Positions 45,814-58,730 are shown, counted from the stretch's first letter. The stretch: 64,000 nt of DNA from Verpa conica (GCA_033030425.1 JAUFSD010000003.1:372001-436000); one strand, 5' to 3'. Numbers and translations are program-made. Notes: generated by a model not told the origin, from the letters alone.

Positions 45814-47433
45814 TTAGTTGTTCTCGGGTCGAAGAGACCTAACAGCCTTTCCGGCACGCCAGATCTCAAGGTTCCTAATCTCCTCCAGCTCGGCCTCAAA
45901 CTTCTTGCGGTAGTCAGGGTCAGAGTTGTACTCGAGGGAACGGGTGGTCTCCTTTCCGGTCTTGACAGAGTCGTAGAGATCGTTGAAGACGGGCTTGAGA
46001 GTATCCTTGAAGCGGTTGGTCCAGTCAATGGCACCACGACGGGCGGTGGTGGAGCATGCAGCATACATCCAGTCCATACCATTCTATATTAGATAAAGTC
46101 AGTTTTACCTATTCCTGGAGGGGACTAATATGGGGTGACTTACGGCTCCAATCAAAGGGTAGAGAGACTGGGTAGCCTCCTCAACAGTCTCATTGAAAGC
46201 CTCAGATGGGGAATGGCCACGCTCACGGAGAACCTCGTATTGGGCGAGGAACATACCGTGGATACCACCCATTAAGCAACCACGCTCACCGTAGAGGTCC
46301 TAGAAGTTCATTAGTCCCACTGATAATAAGAAAGTACATATATATGAATGGGTTACTCACAGAGTACACCTCCTTCTCAAAGGTAGTCTCGTACATGTAA
46401 CCGGATCCAACAGCAACACCAAGGGCAATAGCCTTCTCTTTGGCCTTTCCAGTAACATCCTGCCAGACGGCAATTGAAGAGTTGATACCACGGCCGTTCT
46501 TGAAGAGGGTACGGACTGTCCTTCCAGATCCCTTAGGAGCGACAAGGATGACATCGATATCAGTGGGGCACTCAACCTTGGTCAAATCCTTGAAGACGGG
46601 GGAGAATCCATGGGAGAAGTAGAGGGTCTTGCCCTTTGTGAGTTGGGGCTTGATTGCGGGCCAGGTCTCGGATTGGGCGGCGTCAGAAAGGAGGTTCATG
46701 ATGATTGTACCCTTTGAAATAGCCTCATCGACCTCAAAGAGGTTGGTGCCAGGGACCCAGCCATCTTGGATTGCGTCATTCCATGATGCACCGTTCTTTC
46801 GGACACCTAGAGGTTTATATTAGGAGTTGTGTTTTATAAAGAATTGTTGGATGGGAGCATACCGATGATGACATTCAAGCCGTTGTCTCTCAAGTTAAGA
46901 CCCTGTCCATGTCCTTTACTAACAGTTAGACCCTCAATATCCCTAGGACATAGACCAAACCACAATAAGTGACAAACCTTGAGAACCGTATCCAATTAAA
47001 GCGAGAGTATCATTCTTGAAGTAATCCTGTAAATTATATCACTGTAAGCTACTATGCCTTACTCATATGGAATACATTCAAGAGTGAAAAATATTTCCCT
47101 CTGCCTAACTATCGATGACTCACCAATAGCTTCTCCCTAGGCCAGTCGGCACGCTCTGTATAGATTTTGTCAGCGATTGGTCAAAGAAAGAAAGAAAGAA
47201 AACTGTAATGCTCAATTGAATTGAATTGACATACCGTATACATCCTCCTTGACACCAGCAAAGTCAATAGTCTTAATACCCCTCTTCTGAATAGCGGCCG
47301 GAATACGAGGAGCGATAGCAACAGTAGCTCTCGCAGCAGTGAAAGCAGTCGCAATAGCCCTCTTCTGGACGGGCGCCGCAATCTGGCGGGCAACGTTTGA
47401 GCGAAGTGCTCTGGTAAAAGTACGCGAAGCCAT
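45814..47433 (-). CDS. ILV5: Ketol-acid reductoisomerase, mitochondrial
   Basis: NADPH- and Mg-dependent enzyme of valine, leucine and isoleucine synthesis, acting in mitochondria. Minus-strand exons are 47433..47235, 47155..47124, 47026..46978, 46913..46863, 46806..46361, 46299..46144 and 46083..45814, giving 400 residues. The start MASRTFTRALRSNVARQ is an Arg/Ala-rich presequence. The Rossmann motif GYGSQGHGQGLNLRDNG is assembled from two tiny exons, which confirms the splicing. Further motifs are NGASWNDAIQDGW, LYFSHGFSPVFKDLT, DVILVAPKGSGRTVR and the metal-binding region DLYGERGCLMGGIHGMF. The C-terminal part has CSTTARRGAIDW. Three consecutive 5' exons are only 32, 49 and 51 bases. Intron 1 holds a short AAAG repeat. 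Confidence 0.97.
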
Positions 47434-49744
47434 TGTATTGTATGAAGATATCAAGAGGGCGAGTTTTTGGAAGGTGGAGGAGCACGGAAAGGGCGGAAAG
47501 ATGAAACTGGTCAGTTTTTTTTCTTCCTTGAGGGGGGTTTTATTTTTCGTTTTCGTTTTTTTTTTCTGCGTGGGGAAGAAAAAACTGAGCTAAGCTAGGG
47601 TCAGGGTCACGAAGAAACCTACAGCCGAGTAAATAGCTTGGCAGAGAGGTGCGACATCTACTGTCACTCGTACCCTGTAGAACTGCTACAAGGAGCCCTG
47701 GAATTACAAGGGAACATACAAAGATTATCCCTATCCTGTCCTATCGTATAATATCCTATTTCCATTCCCTCAAAAGCCAGCTATTCTCAGGCAGTGGTAG
47801 ATTCACTATGTCTTGGCATATAGTACATAGTATCGCGCTTACCCAAAGCACTATAGGCAACCCTGCACAAAAAACCAACTTACCCCAGATTCCCATACTT
47901 TATCCAAATAAATCAAAATGCCCCCTTATATCCGCCATGAATGACCACCTAAACCTCTATATCACGGAACTAACGGCCGGCAGTAGAGCTGAGAGTACTG
48001 ATCGAGATGACTTATTCCGCTCAAGCCATAATTGCCGTTTTCCATTACCGAGGCCGGACTTTCTGGATATTAGTATTCTCTATATATATATCAAATAATA
48101 TATACGGAATTAAGGACTGGCTGTATGGGAGGGAATCCAGGTAAAGGAGAAAATTTAGCCATAGAGCATAAAGGAAGGTACACTATAGTAGAAGCCCTCT
48201 CACCACCACTGAGCCCTTTAGTAGTGCGACATCGAAAACTTGAGCTACCATTACGTAAAGAAAATAAAAGATAGAGCTAAGCGAGAAACGAAGAAAGAAT
48301 TACTCGTGTCACAGAGAATTACTATGTGTTACACCTATATAACTAGACTATCTCTAAGGAGAAGTATTTCCATTCCTATCAGGGTGTGACCAAGTGTAAT
48401 ACTTAATAAGCCGTCATCAAATATAGAAGGGCAACTTGTCCCCTTAAACCCCTAGTAAATTTAGTTGATACTTTTTTATAAACGTGGGTTGTTTAATAAT
48501 CCTTCTACCACCACAATACACTCTCCCCAACTCTTACGTAGTAGTTATGTATTCTAGGTAACTATATGTAGTTAAGGCACTGAGTGGATAGTTGTCTCTA
48601 TGGATAGCAAAATATACTTTAGTCTTTCAGAAACCTGACTTTCAGATCTCACACTCTTTCCCTTGAGGATTTATAGCTATTTAGAAGTATATTTACCACT
48701 GAGAAGCTTAAGATAATTGTTGGCCCATCGATTTTTAGGGAGTTTTTTGTGTAGGGTGTTTTTGGCCTTTCGCTACCACAATTATGACAGACCAGTTATT
48801 ATATACCGTCCGCCGTACCCCTAGTATAAAGCAACACCAGCTCTATCATTAATTACATGTAGCAATTCAGTACCAAAAGAATACCCCCTTTAATAAAAGT
48901 GCTTGACTAGTATAAATCTGTACCAACAACCCAAAACATTGTCAAGCGGCCTCCACTAGAAATAACCCCTCACCGAAAAAGACGAATAATTGCCCTATTC
49001 TAGCTATAGTGCAATTACCACACAACTTCATAACCTATCACTCGCTAAAAATCAGAATATAAGGTGGCAATACAGCCTCGTTGCCCACCCCGCTATCAAT
49101 CAAGCTGAGGGAAAAACACAACCTACTTAGGAGTTCCTCTCCAACACCTCATTTACCATAAGTTCCCAAGTCAATAGCGTGTTGATGAATGTAACCGGAG
49201 GGTACCGAGAGCAAGCACTTCACGCTAGCAAAATAACAGACACCTGCATATATATTATGCACATCTCTACGTAATAAACAAAGCCTCAATATCAGATCTT
49301 ATGCAATAATATACCCATGTTCCTCTTAAATAAAGAAAGAAGGCCAACAAGCGCAATGTATTCACACCATAAAAGAAAGAAAATGGTAGAAAGTCGCTAA
49401 CTAGCACAATATCAGTGTAATATCAACGGAACAAAATAAGTCAACAGATTGAAACCCGCCCGCCCGCCGAGTTTAAGCATGTTCTCCATCTATAAAAAAA
49501 ATAGAGCGCTGCTTGGAAGGTATAAATCCCACAGCTAACGAGACAAGAAAAAGAGAGGAAGACGAGAATAATAAACGGAAAAGAAAAAGAAAAAGGGCCG
49601 TCTATTTCATCTTGAAGCAGTAGAACAAAATGAATAGAAATAGTGCAAAGAACAAAAATGGCAATAGCAAATCTCACGCCTCAGGACGCTTTCTCGACTA
49701 TGATAACCCCCCCTCATCCTCTAGTTATCCTAAACATCTCCACC
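47434..49744. other. Intergenic, about 2.3 kb
   Basis: ILV5 promoter side with T-rich runs near 47515-47575, then AT-rich spacer to the 3' end of UBC12. No coding pattern or RNA gene recognised. Confidence 0.5.
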
Positions 49745-50576
49745 TCATTTCAATACTCTTTCAAACTGCACATTCTTGATGAAGCCACCCTGCATAGAGT
49801 TCTTAACGTTCCGTATAAAGTTGTCTCTCGTAAGTCGGAGGTCCTCCGCCGCTTCCTTGTTAAGAGGGTCCGATGGGTTCGGTTCAAGGAAGAGAAACTA
49901 TGTGTACTGGTCAGCCTACTTATCTCTAGCTCCTAGAAACCCAACAAATACCTGTAGCCCAACCATAACTGCGTTCAAGTTCAATACCGGCTTCCAATCC
50001 TCACGGAGAATATTCAAACAGATGTTCCCCTCGAGGTCAATATTGGGATGATAGATCTTCTGAGTACACTTGACCTTTGGTGGCTCATGCGGGAAGTTCG
50101 AGTTGATGGCGAATGTAAAGTTGAAGGACCCACCCTTATACATGCCTAACACCCACGTCAACTACACAATCAAACGGTGAGGAGAGTGAGAAAATGAGAA
50201 CAAACCTTCGTCAGGCTCAATAGTCAACTCAAAGTTCAAGACATCCTCTGGGTCCGGAAAGTTCGTCTTCATAGTCGGTGGTAGCGACAGCTCTGTAAGA
50301 TCTTTCCCCCATCACAAGTCAGTCCCCGAAAAGCATCAAAAAAAAAGGCCCACCAAGATAACACACCTTTCTGGGTCCTCAACTGAGCAGCGGTAACCTT
50401 CTTTTTCGGGCCCCCCTCAGCTTTAGAAGCAGCATCCGCCTGTTTTTTCTGTTCGTATCCGGCCCCATGTTAGCTCTGTTCTACTCTGCTTTGCTCTAAT
50501 CTTCGCCTCCCGCCCCCCCCGTAGAGTAAATAAACCCAAGAGAATCCTAACTCACCATAGACCAAATCTTCAACAT
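49745..50576 (-). CDS. UBC12: NEDD8-conjugating E2 enzyme Ubc12
   Basis: E2 that transfers NEDD8/Rub1 to cullins, activating SCF-type ubiquitin ligases. Minus-strand exons are 50576..50556, 50448..50367, 50301..50206, 50145..49952 and 49897..49745, giving 181 residues, the family length. The first exon is only 21 bases (MLKIWSM) and supplies the N-terminal extension that contacts the NEDD8 E1. The UBC fold follows: [54 protein letters not shown] and [19 protein letters not shown]. The catalytic Cys is about residue 109 in [11 protein letters not shown]. The end NVQFERVLK is complete. Splicing is supported by unbroken family sequence across all four junctions; intron 3 uses GTTTGT. Confidence 0.96.
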
Positions 50577-51437
50577 GATGATTTATTTACTCTCGACCCG
50601 TAACCCAAAGTCCACTGAGAAAGAACTAGGCTGTCAGATGGCGACCGACAGAAGTGAGATAGTTAACGTAAACCAAGTGGCGACAGACAGACGCTGGTAA
50701 CCGTTCGTCTATCAGACAGGGATCAATAAGCCGATGGAGGAAAAGAGAAAGACACTCCTCTATTTATTATAGAAAAGGAAACAAAAAAGCGATCCTCAAG
50801 ACAGTAGCGCGGGGTAGGTGTAAACCCTTGGGGGACAATGTTGCTGGCTGGTGGTGGTGGGGCTCAACTGAAGGGAGGAGGAAGGCAACCACGTCAGGTT
50901 AGGGAAGATGACTCGCACTGGGTAGGGGGAACCTCATGCAAGTTACAGAGCTGGTAGCACATAGTAGGTATGAGCAGCCGATAGATAACTCCTGGTAGCG
51001 ATTCTCTTCTTTCAGGACCAGAGGGTGCCTGAAGTTGCTCTTTGTGTATCTACATGTAGTTCACACCACGTTTGAACACGACTCACGCCAGATCTCTCAC
51101 CGGTCACGATTGCAATATTCTAATATGACCCCTCATGATGAAATTGGCAAGATCAAAATTCCAATTTTCCGAGAGAATACAATACGTAGCCTGCAAACAA
51201 AACCAAATTCCATAATCGATATGCTAAGAGTAAAAAAACTAATGTGTTTGTCCCCCCTCTGCCAGCGCATTTGAAAAAAAAGATCAGGTAAGGAATGTGG
51301 CAAAGAACAGAGGAGAGACGCATCAAAAAAAACAAAAAAGAGAACACCAATACCCCGAACCCTTATTCCCCCTTCCCGTACATCCTTTCAGTATTACAAT
51401 TTCTGGTCCTCAGGTAAAATTTTCTCCCTTAGTTCCT
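50577..51437. other. Spacer between UBC12 start and NBR1 3' end
   Basis: 861 bases holding the UBC12 promoter/5' UTR and the NBR1 3' UTR (both genes leftward). No gene seen. Confidence 0.5.
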
Positions 51438-54233
51438 TTACACGACTCTCTCACACTCTTGGAATGCTTCTTCGTCACTTGCATCGAGTACATCATACTC
51501 GTCATCAGTCAAGAAGCTATCAAGATCATCGGCGATAGAGCTAATATCAACCTCCTCGTCAGAATCCCCTTGCAGGCTCCCTGTATCTTCAGATGCAACA
51601 GACGCAGCAGGTACAGATACGGTCTCAATCTCGACTCTTGCAATACTTAAATCCTCAACAGATGCAACGGGGCTCTCAACAGGAAGTCTGGGGAAGATCA
51701 TTTGCGAAGAAGCCTGTGAGTTATCAACAACACTCTCAGCAAAATCTTCAAACTCATCCTTGATCTCAGCAACAGGTTCTTCCTCAACCTTGGCTACCTC
51801 GACCATGGGCTCCATAACTGTCGGCTCCTCGACCTTTGGAGGCTCAACAACCTGGATATCACACCAAAGCTTGCTTCCAAATCGAGTTCCATCAGGGGAA
51901 GTCAAACGCCAGTATGAGATGTGGCGGCGGTTGGCGTGAAGAGGTGCCTTTAAGTTTACAGAAAAGCTGACAGTTTCGCCAGATGCAACTTCATGCTCGA
52001 TTGTAGTAACGTTAATGAGCTCGGGATCGAACATGTAGTCTCCAGCAGTGAACTGGGGCTGAACACCAGCAGGCCAGCAGGCTGGGCCGCTGTTAACCAA
52101 CTGCCAAGTCTGCGAGAAAGAAGCACCGGCAAAAATGATAGCGCCATCTTGAACAACTTCGCTGATAAATTTTGCTTGGAGGAGTTCTGGTTCTCTTACA
52201 GTCTCGACAGAGCTGGAGGTAGAAAGCTCAACAGGTTCGGGTTCCGCGATACTTTCTGAGGCAGGCTGATACTCCTCAGTAGGCTTAACATCGGCAACAG
52301 TCTGGACCTGTGTAGCAGCGTTGGAAGTAGCAGCAGGTGGGTTATAATGACCATCACCCATAACTCTGGAATTCTGTGAGTCTGGCTCCATGGTTGTAAC
52401 ATGAACATTGCGAATAGGGGTCTTGAGCTTGATGAGAGGATGAGTTGCATTGTGAGGATTAATTGGGGAAGCTTCGCATCCGGCACAGAAATCGGTATCG
52501 GGGCAGACAGCACACTTATATCTATCGCCATCGATCCAAGAACGACGAGGCTTATCAGCACACAGGGGACCATCACAGTAAACTCCAAAATGTTTCACTG
52601 TAGATCCTCTGGAAGCCATAGCTCCAGCCACAGGTAGTGGGTCGTAGATAGGAACAAAGCGATGGCCATGGTGAGAAAGCGGCGCAGAGATGATGCACTT
52701 AGCACAGTAATCCCAGTCTGGGCAGTTCATACACTTATGCCTAACACCATAGATTTGCTAAACTCAAGTCAGCATTTGAAGTAGCTCTTGGGCAGCGATG
52801 TGGTAAATACCTTCTCACAGCCATCACAGATAGCATAGTGACGGAAGTTTCGGCCGGGAGCAAGAAGGCGGATTGCCAGAGGATCAAGCTTGGTTTCCTT
52901 GGTAGCAGGAGCGAACTCGTGACGAGGGTGGTGTCCGTGCCTCAATCCAACGTGACAAGGAATACAAACATCGTAGTCATCACATTGAACACAGCTAACA
53001 AACTCATTCTCAGGAAGGACTAAAATATCGTAAGTATTGGATTATATATGTGCACAAGAGAATTAATATGCTTACCAGCAACGCAAGAATTACAGGTACG
53101 AGTAATAACTGGAGTTTCCTTTTCAGCTGGCTCAGGGGACTTTGCTTTGATTGACTCAGTAACACTAGACACGATGCTTCCACCAGCCAAGGTACGCTTA
53201 ATCAACCAGTGAGCAGAGTCCTTGCAATGAACACCACGGCCGACACAGGTTTGACAAAGATCATAATCTCCCTTATCACAGATACCGCAATGGTAATGCA
53301 CATCGTAGATGTTGCCATCGCAAGAATCACAGAAAATTGCATAGGTGAAAGCTGGGGCCTTGTTGGGCGGGGACGAAAATCCGCTCGGAAGCTCAGCCGG
53401 GAGGATCTGAGAGGCTGGGAGAGTCTGCGAAGCAGTGAATGGAGCCGGTACCGGTGCTTCTTTCTCGTGTTTTTCAACCTCTTCACGAACCGTCTCACGG
53501 AGTTTGGTAAGATACTCCTCGCCATTCAAGAAAGACGAAACTGCATCAGCAACAGCTTTGTCAAGCTGAGCTGGGGAAACTTCAACATTCGCAGGAGTCT
53601 GAGGCTCTGGGGTGGCTACGGATGGCGTGAAAAGGGAAGTGGTTGAAGAATACGCTGGGGGCAAAATGCGTTCAGTGACAACCGGACTATTTGCAGGGGC
53701 AGTTTCTGTAGAGAAAGAAAAAAAACCGTGGTGTTAGCGGAGCCGGAGATTAGCCCATATAGTAAGAGTAAAATATCACTAACCACTATACTCCTCAGCC
53801 GGGTAAATAGGAGTAGCCTTAATCCTCAACTTCAGCTTAGCTTTGGCAGCTCGGTAAAGCTGCTTGTAAACGGCCGGATTCTTCGGGTCAAGAGTAACAT
53901 AGCTCCCCGCACTGTCGGAGTATCTTTCAAACAAAACCTCTTGGTCAAGAGGAATAACAAGCAACTCTCGAAGCTATATGGTCGTTAGTGTATATTCAAG
54001 CTATCTACCTACCCGTACCCATTGTATAAGGCTGGTTGCCTGAACAAACCAAGCGGGGTAGCCAAGCGAGAACAGGAAAGGGAGAAGATAGAAAACAAAA
54101 GTTGCAGTACCTTATTTGGGAGAACGTTAGCACCGAGATCTCTCAAGGCAAGCTTGAACCGACGTGTTTGGTTCCCAATGGTGATCTTTGCAGTGATGAG
54201 AGTATCTGGTGGGAGGGTGCTGTGGCTAGCCAT
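51438..54233 (-). CDS. NBR1: NBR1-type selective autophagy receptor (PB1, four ZZ fingers, FW domain)
   Basis: Cargo receptor of the fungal NBR1 family. Minus-strand exons are 54233..54111, 53973..53784, 53705..53076, 53019..52811 and 52757..51438, giving 823 residues. An N-terminal PB1-like domain (about 10-100) contains AKITIGNQTRRFKLALRDL and LLVIPLDQEVLFERYSD. Four ZZ zinc fingers follow at about 228-270 (FCDSCDGNIYDVHYHCGIC), 310-355, 378-425 (CMNCPDWDYCAKC) and 442-500 (CAVCPDTDFCAGC). The FW/NBR1 domain at about 579-687 has FSQTWQLVNSGPACWP and ISYWRLTSPDGTRFGSKLWC. The tail is acidic, without an obvious UBA domain. A YDVL within DDEYDVLDASDEE near residue 805 fits a LIR (Atg8-binding) motif; that role is inferred. 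PB1 and ZZ order matches the family. Confidence 0.92.
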
Positions 54234-56357
54234 GACGACGACTAAAGGCCCAGCGGGTGTATTAGACTGATAAGATTTGTTGTTACACTGAGCTGCAAGA
54301 TGATACCGGGGCTAAGTGATGGGGAGGGGGGACTTGTGTTGATGGAAGACACTGATGAACGTGGTCCGTAGAGGAGAGAAGGAGAGGAAGAGAAGAAGAG
54401 AAGAAGGAGAAGAAAGGTTGGGGTAGATGGAAGGAAGGAGTGAGTATGACAGTGATGGAGATGTTCTAGCGGCGGTAGGAAGCAGCACGAGCGGCGTAGA
54501 GTAGCGTTGTTAGCGTAAGCAACATTATGGGTGTGGAGGGGGCGACTTCTTGTTCCCGCCAGGCAGCCAACTATTGCTAGGTAGTACATGTGTATTGCAC
54601 CTCCTCTTCCCTTCCCCAGCCACGGGCACCCCACCAACCAATCACTACTCTGTGGCCCCATCGGGGTTGGCGCGTGAGTCGCTTTCCCCCCGGCCCCGGG
54701 ATAGTACCGACCCATGCTGACGACGTTTCTATTTCACTATGAGCCCGCGCAGGCTTCACTACTTGTATGGTATGGTCGTGTGCGGTGGCATCCCGAGAGG
54801 ACTGTATATGTGTGGAAAGTTACGCAGATCCTTCGCCGCTTTAACACACATACCCCAAACGCGCCCTTCGGAAACACGACAAGATAATTCGCAAGAACCT
54901 CCCATTACGAACTGGACGAAGCAACCGATCAGGCCCTCTCGTCATCCGGCTTATACAAAATTTCACTACCGGGGAATCCCCTTATCGTTATCAGCTTTTA
55001 GTGAATCCCATACAGTGGAGAGAGAGAAAGTACGCTCTTTCACCCTCGGCCACTTCATCGCCCACCCAACCAACCCCCCCCTACAAACAACTTTGGTGTG
55101 CCCACAAAGATGGCGAGGCAAGTGGCGATCATGAAACATCAAGTACGAATACAATCAAATAAATTGCCCAACTCGGCGGCAAAGAGCCTCACATCAGGCA
55201 ACCAGTGCGCAAGGGAAAAAAAGCTCAAGCACACATACGTAGCCATACCTGGACAGCCGCATAACGGCAGACAAATCGGCGCCTTGTAAATCTGCAGTTC
55301 CCAAAGTGATTCACATCTCGTGTATCACAAGCCGATAACTACCATAGGTGGGAAACATTATACAAATGAGAACCAATACAAATAATACGATGGTGTTATC
55401 ACTAATGAGCGAACCAACAAGGCTCTGGCTCGAACCTCCTTGTAAAGCCTTCCCCAACGCCACTTTTTAGCAACAACATGAACTTCATAGTGAACTGCTT
55501 TACAACCCTTCGTTTCATATCTATCCACTTCTGGAACTTCCGGAGTTTCCATAGAGATAATTAATAATCCCCATCCCATCTCCATCCGATTTCAGCACTC
55601 CAGCTAAAAAACAAAAGACGAGAAGAAGAAAAAGAAAAAAATAGAAAGTCAAAGAAAGGGGGGGGGGAACCGAGTAGAGACTAAGAAATTGATGGATTTA
55701 ATAATAGGCTAGGAAAAAAACCCCACTTGATAGAAAATTCAAAAGAAGAGAACCCAGGCTTCTATTAAACATGATCACGCCCCACCACTATTTTTTATTT
55801 AGAAAACCCGAGGAATATGGAATGGGAAGAGAGGGAGAATATTTGGGTAAGAGGATGAAAAAGAACTTCCCAGAAAGAAAGAGAGTATGAAATAGGAGAA
55901 GAGACTACAACCACAGGGGAAAGCAATGTAACCTAGACAAAAAGTAACTGCAAGCGAAAAATCTCAACAAGTCCGTCCGATAAAAAAATCCAGGAACATA
56001 AACAATCGATGAAAGTGAATGCAGTAGGTTAGGTAGGGAAGTTTTAACCTTCTCATTTGACTAGAAGAACAAAGCAAAACAAAAAAAGGAGCATAAGTTT
56101 TTTTTTTCTTCCATAAGGTCCAAGACCACATCAAAGTCGGAACAAATCAATAACCTCGTACAGATCGCAAGAAATATAAAAGAAACGAACTCATAACTTA
56201 AAAAAAAATAGCCGAAGATGCGATCAAAAAAATATAGACGCATAGAACCAATACCAAAGAAGTTTGCGAGAGAGCTACAGTGAACCAGAAGCAATTGGGT
56301 AGCAAAATATAATGCAGAGGACAAAAAAACGGGTGCCTCATTAGGGTACCAAAGGAT
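54234..56357. other. Intergenic, about 2.1 kb
   Basis: NBR1 promoter/5' UTR side, then spacer to the Barentsz-like 3' end. On the plus strand a nearly pure purine tract (GA-rich) runs at about 54371-54433. Frames here show no conserved protein pattern, and no RNA gene was recognised. Confidence 0.5.
54371..54433. repeat. Polypurine (GA-rich) tract
   Basis: About 60 bases of mostly G and A on the plus strand, pyrimidines in the sense of NBR1, roughly 140-200 bases upstream of its start. Pyrimidine-rich tracts are common in fungal core promoters and 5' UTRs, so a promoter role for NBR1 is likely but inferred. Confidence 0.55.
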
Positions 56358-58730
56358 CTACTGTGTGTAGTAGACGCCTTGTTGATGCGGTGTATGGGTT
56401 GTAGGGTAATAATACACCGCCCCATTTGCCGGAACGCCATTCACAGAGCCATCAGGCGCTGGGGTAACCGCCTGGGGATAGTAAAATTGATTCGGATCCC
56501 AAGCTGGAACAGTCGGGACAGTCGAGTAGAATACCATTCCATTACTCTCCTGCGCAATTGTTGTGGGGCCAGAAGGAGTGGCGGTCGATACAGGTGGCTG
56601 AGACTGATGCTGCTGGACAGGGTGGATGACATAATGGCTGGGTGCTCCATTTGGCATTGGTGAAGGGCCAGAGGGGACGTATGGGGGCGGCGGGGGAACA
56701 AAAGTCCGGGGGTCATGGTGCATAGGCTGAGGGTGAGGCATTGGATGCATAATTGGCTGCTGATGGGGGTATGGGTAGTAGGCTCCTTGTGGCGGGTAAG
56801 AGGATGGGTGAAAGGTTCTAGCATGAACAGCACCTTCTGGGATGTGCGAGAGTGGTGTTCCAGAGGTCTGGGAGGGGTAAGAGGGGTGTCGGGAATGAGC
56901 ATACATGTTGTGTGGGAGATTAGGTGTGGGGATGTTTTCTGGATAGACCCCACTATACCCTTGATAGTGCATGACTGCAGGAGAGTCAATCTCCGCAACA
57001 TTGACAGCCTTTTGGGGTCGTGGTTGGTGCATTGGGATCTTTGGTGTAGCCCTGTGTTCACGGTATGGAATGGGGTTTACTGATGGGGTGTAGGATGGGG
57101 GTGGGTGCTGGGGTACCACTTTTGGGGTAGGTGCTTGGGGTGGGTTTTGAGCTGTATTCTGGGGTGTTGGTGTCTGGTGTTGTTGTGCTGCTGGCTGTTT
57201 AGGCGTAGCAGGCCCAACTGGAAGCTTGACGACAGGCCTTGTTGGAGTCTCTTCCAAAGGCCTCGATGAAGATGAGTCGACATTAGCGTTTGATGGCTGG
57301 GGTTGCTGTTGCTGAGGTTGCTGCTGTTGAGTTTGCTGCTGCTGAGGTTGCTGCTGCTGGGGTTGCTGCTGTTGCTGTTGCTGTAGCTGTTGCTGTTGCT
57401 GCTGCTGCTGCTGCTGCTGTGGTTGCTGCTGGTGTGGGGCTTGTACTACCGTTTGGAGTAGGGGCCTAACCTCGTGCTGCAAGGACGATCTTCTTGACAT
57501 TCCCACTGAGGGCGAATAGCCAGTGGAACCTCCATATACACTTCTTCCCTGACTGTAGAAATTACCTCTACCCCTTCCTCCCCCACCTCTGATATATCCA
57601 GAACCCCCAGGTCTCATCGCCCTTGGAATAAAAATGAACGACCGTGTAGGACTCGGGTAGATATATCGTACAGGAGCGTCTGGAAGAGCAATCCGAACTG
57701 GCTTATCTCTCCGAAGCGGGGGTCGGTGGTATGGGAGCCTTGTATAAACCTTAGAAGGAACCTCGCTGAAGGTTATAGGAGCCTTCATTTCTGGAAGGTT
57801 AACCTGAATTTGTACATTTCCTTTGTAGACCGTCCGCCCAAAAGACCGCGGCGAGTCCCCACCTCCACGTTGACGATTATTCACAAAGGGCTGATTGTTA
57901 TTCTGGTAGGCTGGTTGTGGACGACGTTGTTCTTGGTATTCCTCGTGCATATCGTGCTGCCACTGCTGTTCCAAAGGTGCAGCCTGTGGAGTGAAGTCAC
58001 TTCTAGAGAGTGTTAATCCATATCCATAGAGCTCTAGGAGCAAGGTCTTTAGAATAGAGAACTCGTGAACTTACCCAGGAAACCTTCCCCTCCCTCCTCT
58101 TGCACCACCTCTGAAAGGTCTAAACCCATTGCTCCCCTCCGCATGCCTATGATCATGTAGATAGAAGCCACCTCTGTTCGGCACAAAGGTAGGATCCGCA
58201 TCCCTCCGTTTCTTGTAATCCTCGTGGTCCCCGCGCCTTTTATCTTGAGGCCTCTCAGACTGCTGGTCATCAGCCTGTTGCGATTCCTCGGCCCCTTCAG
58301 CCACTTCAGCCGTATCCTCAGTAGAATCCGCCTCTTGTGGTGTTGGTCCTTCCGCAACATCCTCCCCCATATCCGCAAAGTCTACTACCTCCGCATCTTC
58401 CGTGCCCTGCATCCCATTCAGCATCACCTCCGTATCGCCCTTCATTTGGTGTACCTCCCCCGCCTTCCCCTTCTCACCGGCAGAAGACTTTCTATGCCCA
58501 TTCGCCTTCGGTTCGCCTCCGTTCGCTACCGTAGGGTCCACGACCTCCCCCTCATCCACTTCATCCCCCTCCTCATCAGTGAGTGATCCCTCTGTAGCAG
58601 CATCATCGTCACTGATCCCCGAGTCATCAGTGTAAGAATCTTCCTCTCCCCCTAGCTCCTCATCCTCATCCTCTTTCTTGCCTCTGCGGCGGGAAACGAG
58701 GGGATTCTTGCGGCGCGAGGCAGCTGGCAT
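56358..58730 (-). CDS. Barentsz/CASC3-like exon junction complex protein
   Basis: Contains the Btz/CASC3 eIF4AIII-binding (SELOR) motif, so it is a probable core component of the exon junction complex. Minus-strand exons are 58730..58075 and 58002..56358 (72-base intron), giving 766 residues. The N-terminus is basic then strongly acidic (RRKNPLVSRRRGKK; then Glu/Asp runs). The Btz motif lies at about residues 165-200: KRRDADPTFVPNRGGFYLHD. After the intron comes AAPLEQQWQHDMHEEYQEQ, then VPSKVYTRLPYHRPPLRRD, an RGG-rich patch (YIRGGGGRGRGNFY) and a polyglutamine block near residues 410-460. The rest is Pro/His/Tyr-rich. The eIF4AIII role is inferred from family. The polyQ is coded by mixed CAG/CAA. 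Confidence 0.88.
57299..57435. repeat. Polyglutamine-coding trinucleotide repeat
   Basis: On the minus (coding) strand this is an impure CAG/CAA repeat within the Barentsz-like gene, interrupted by Pro, Leu and Thr codons. The longest pure run lies near 57380-57420. Such tracts vary in length between strains and could be used as a marker. Confidence 0.85.

Noticed and set aside
54242..54715. 157-residue frame on the minus strand upstream of NBR1
   Set aside because: Much of it is a translated pyrimidine-rich tract; it fits the NBR1 5' UTR/promoter better than a gene.
55419..55440. GGTTCGAGCC on the minus strand, resembling a tRNA T-loop/B box
   Set aside because: Flanking bases do not form the T stem, and no matching A box or acceptor stem is present.
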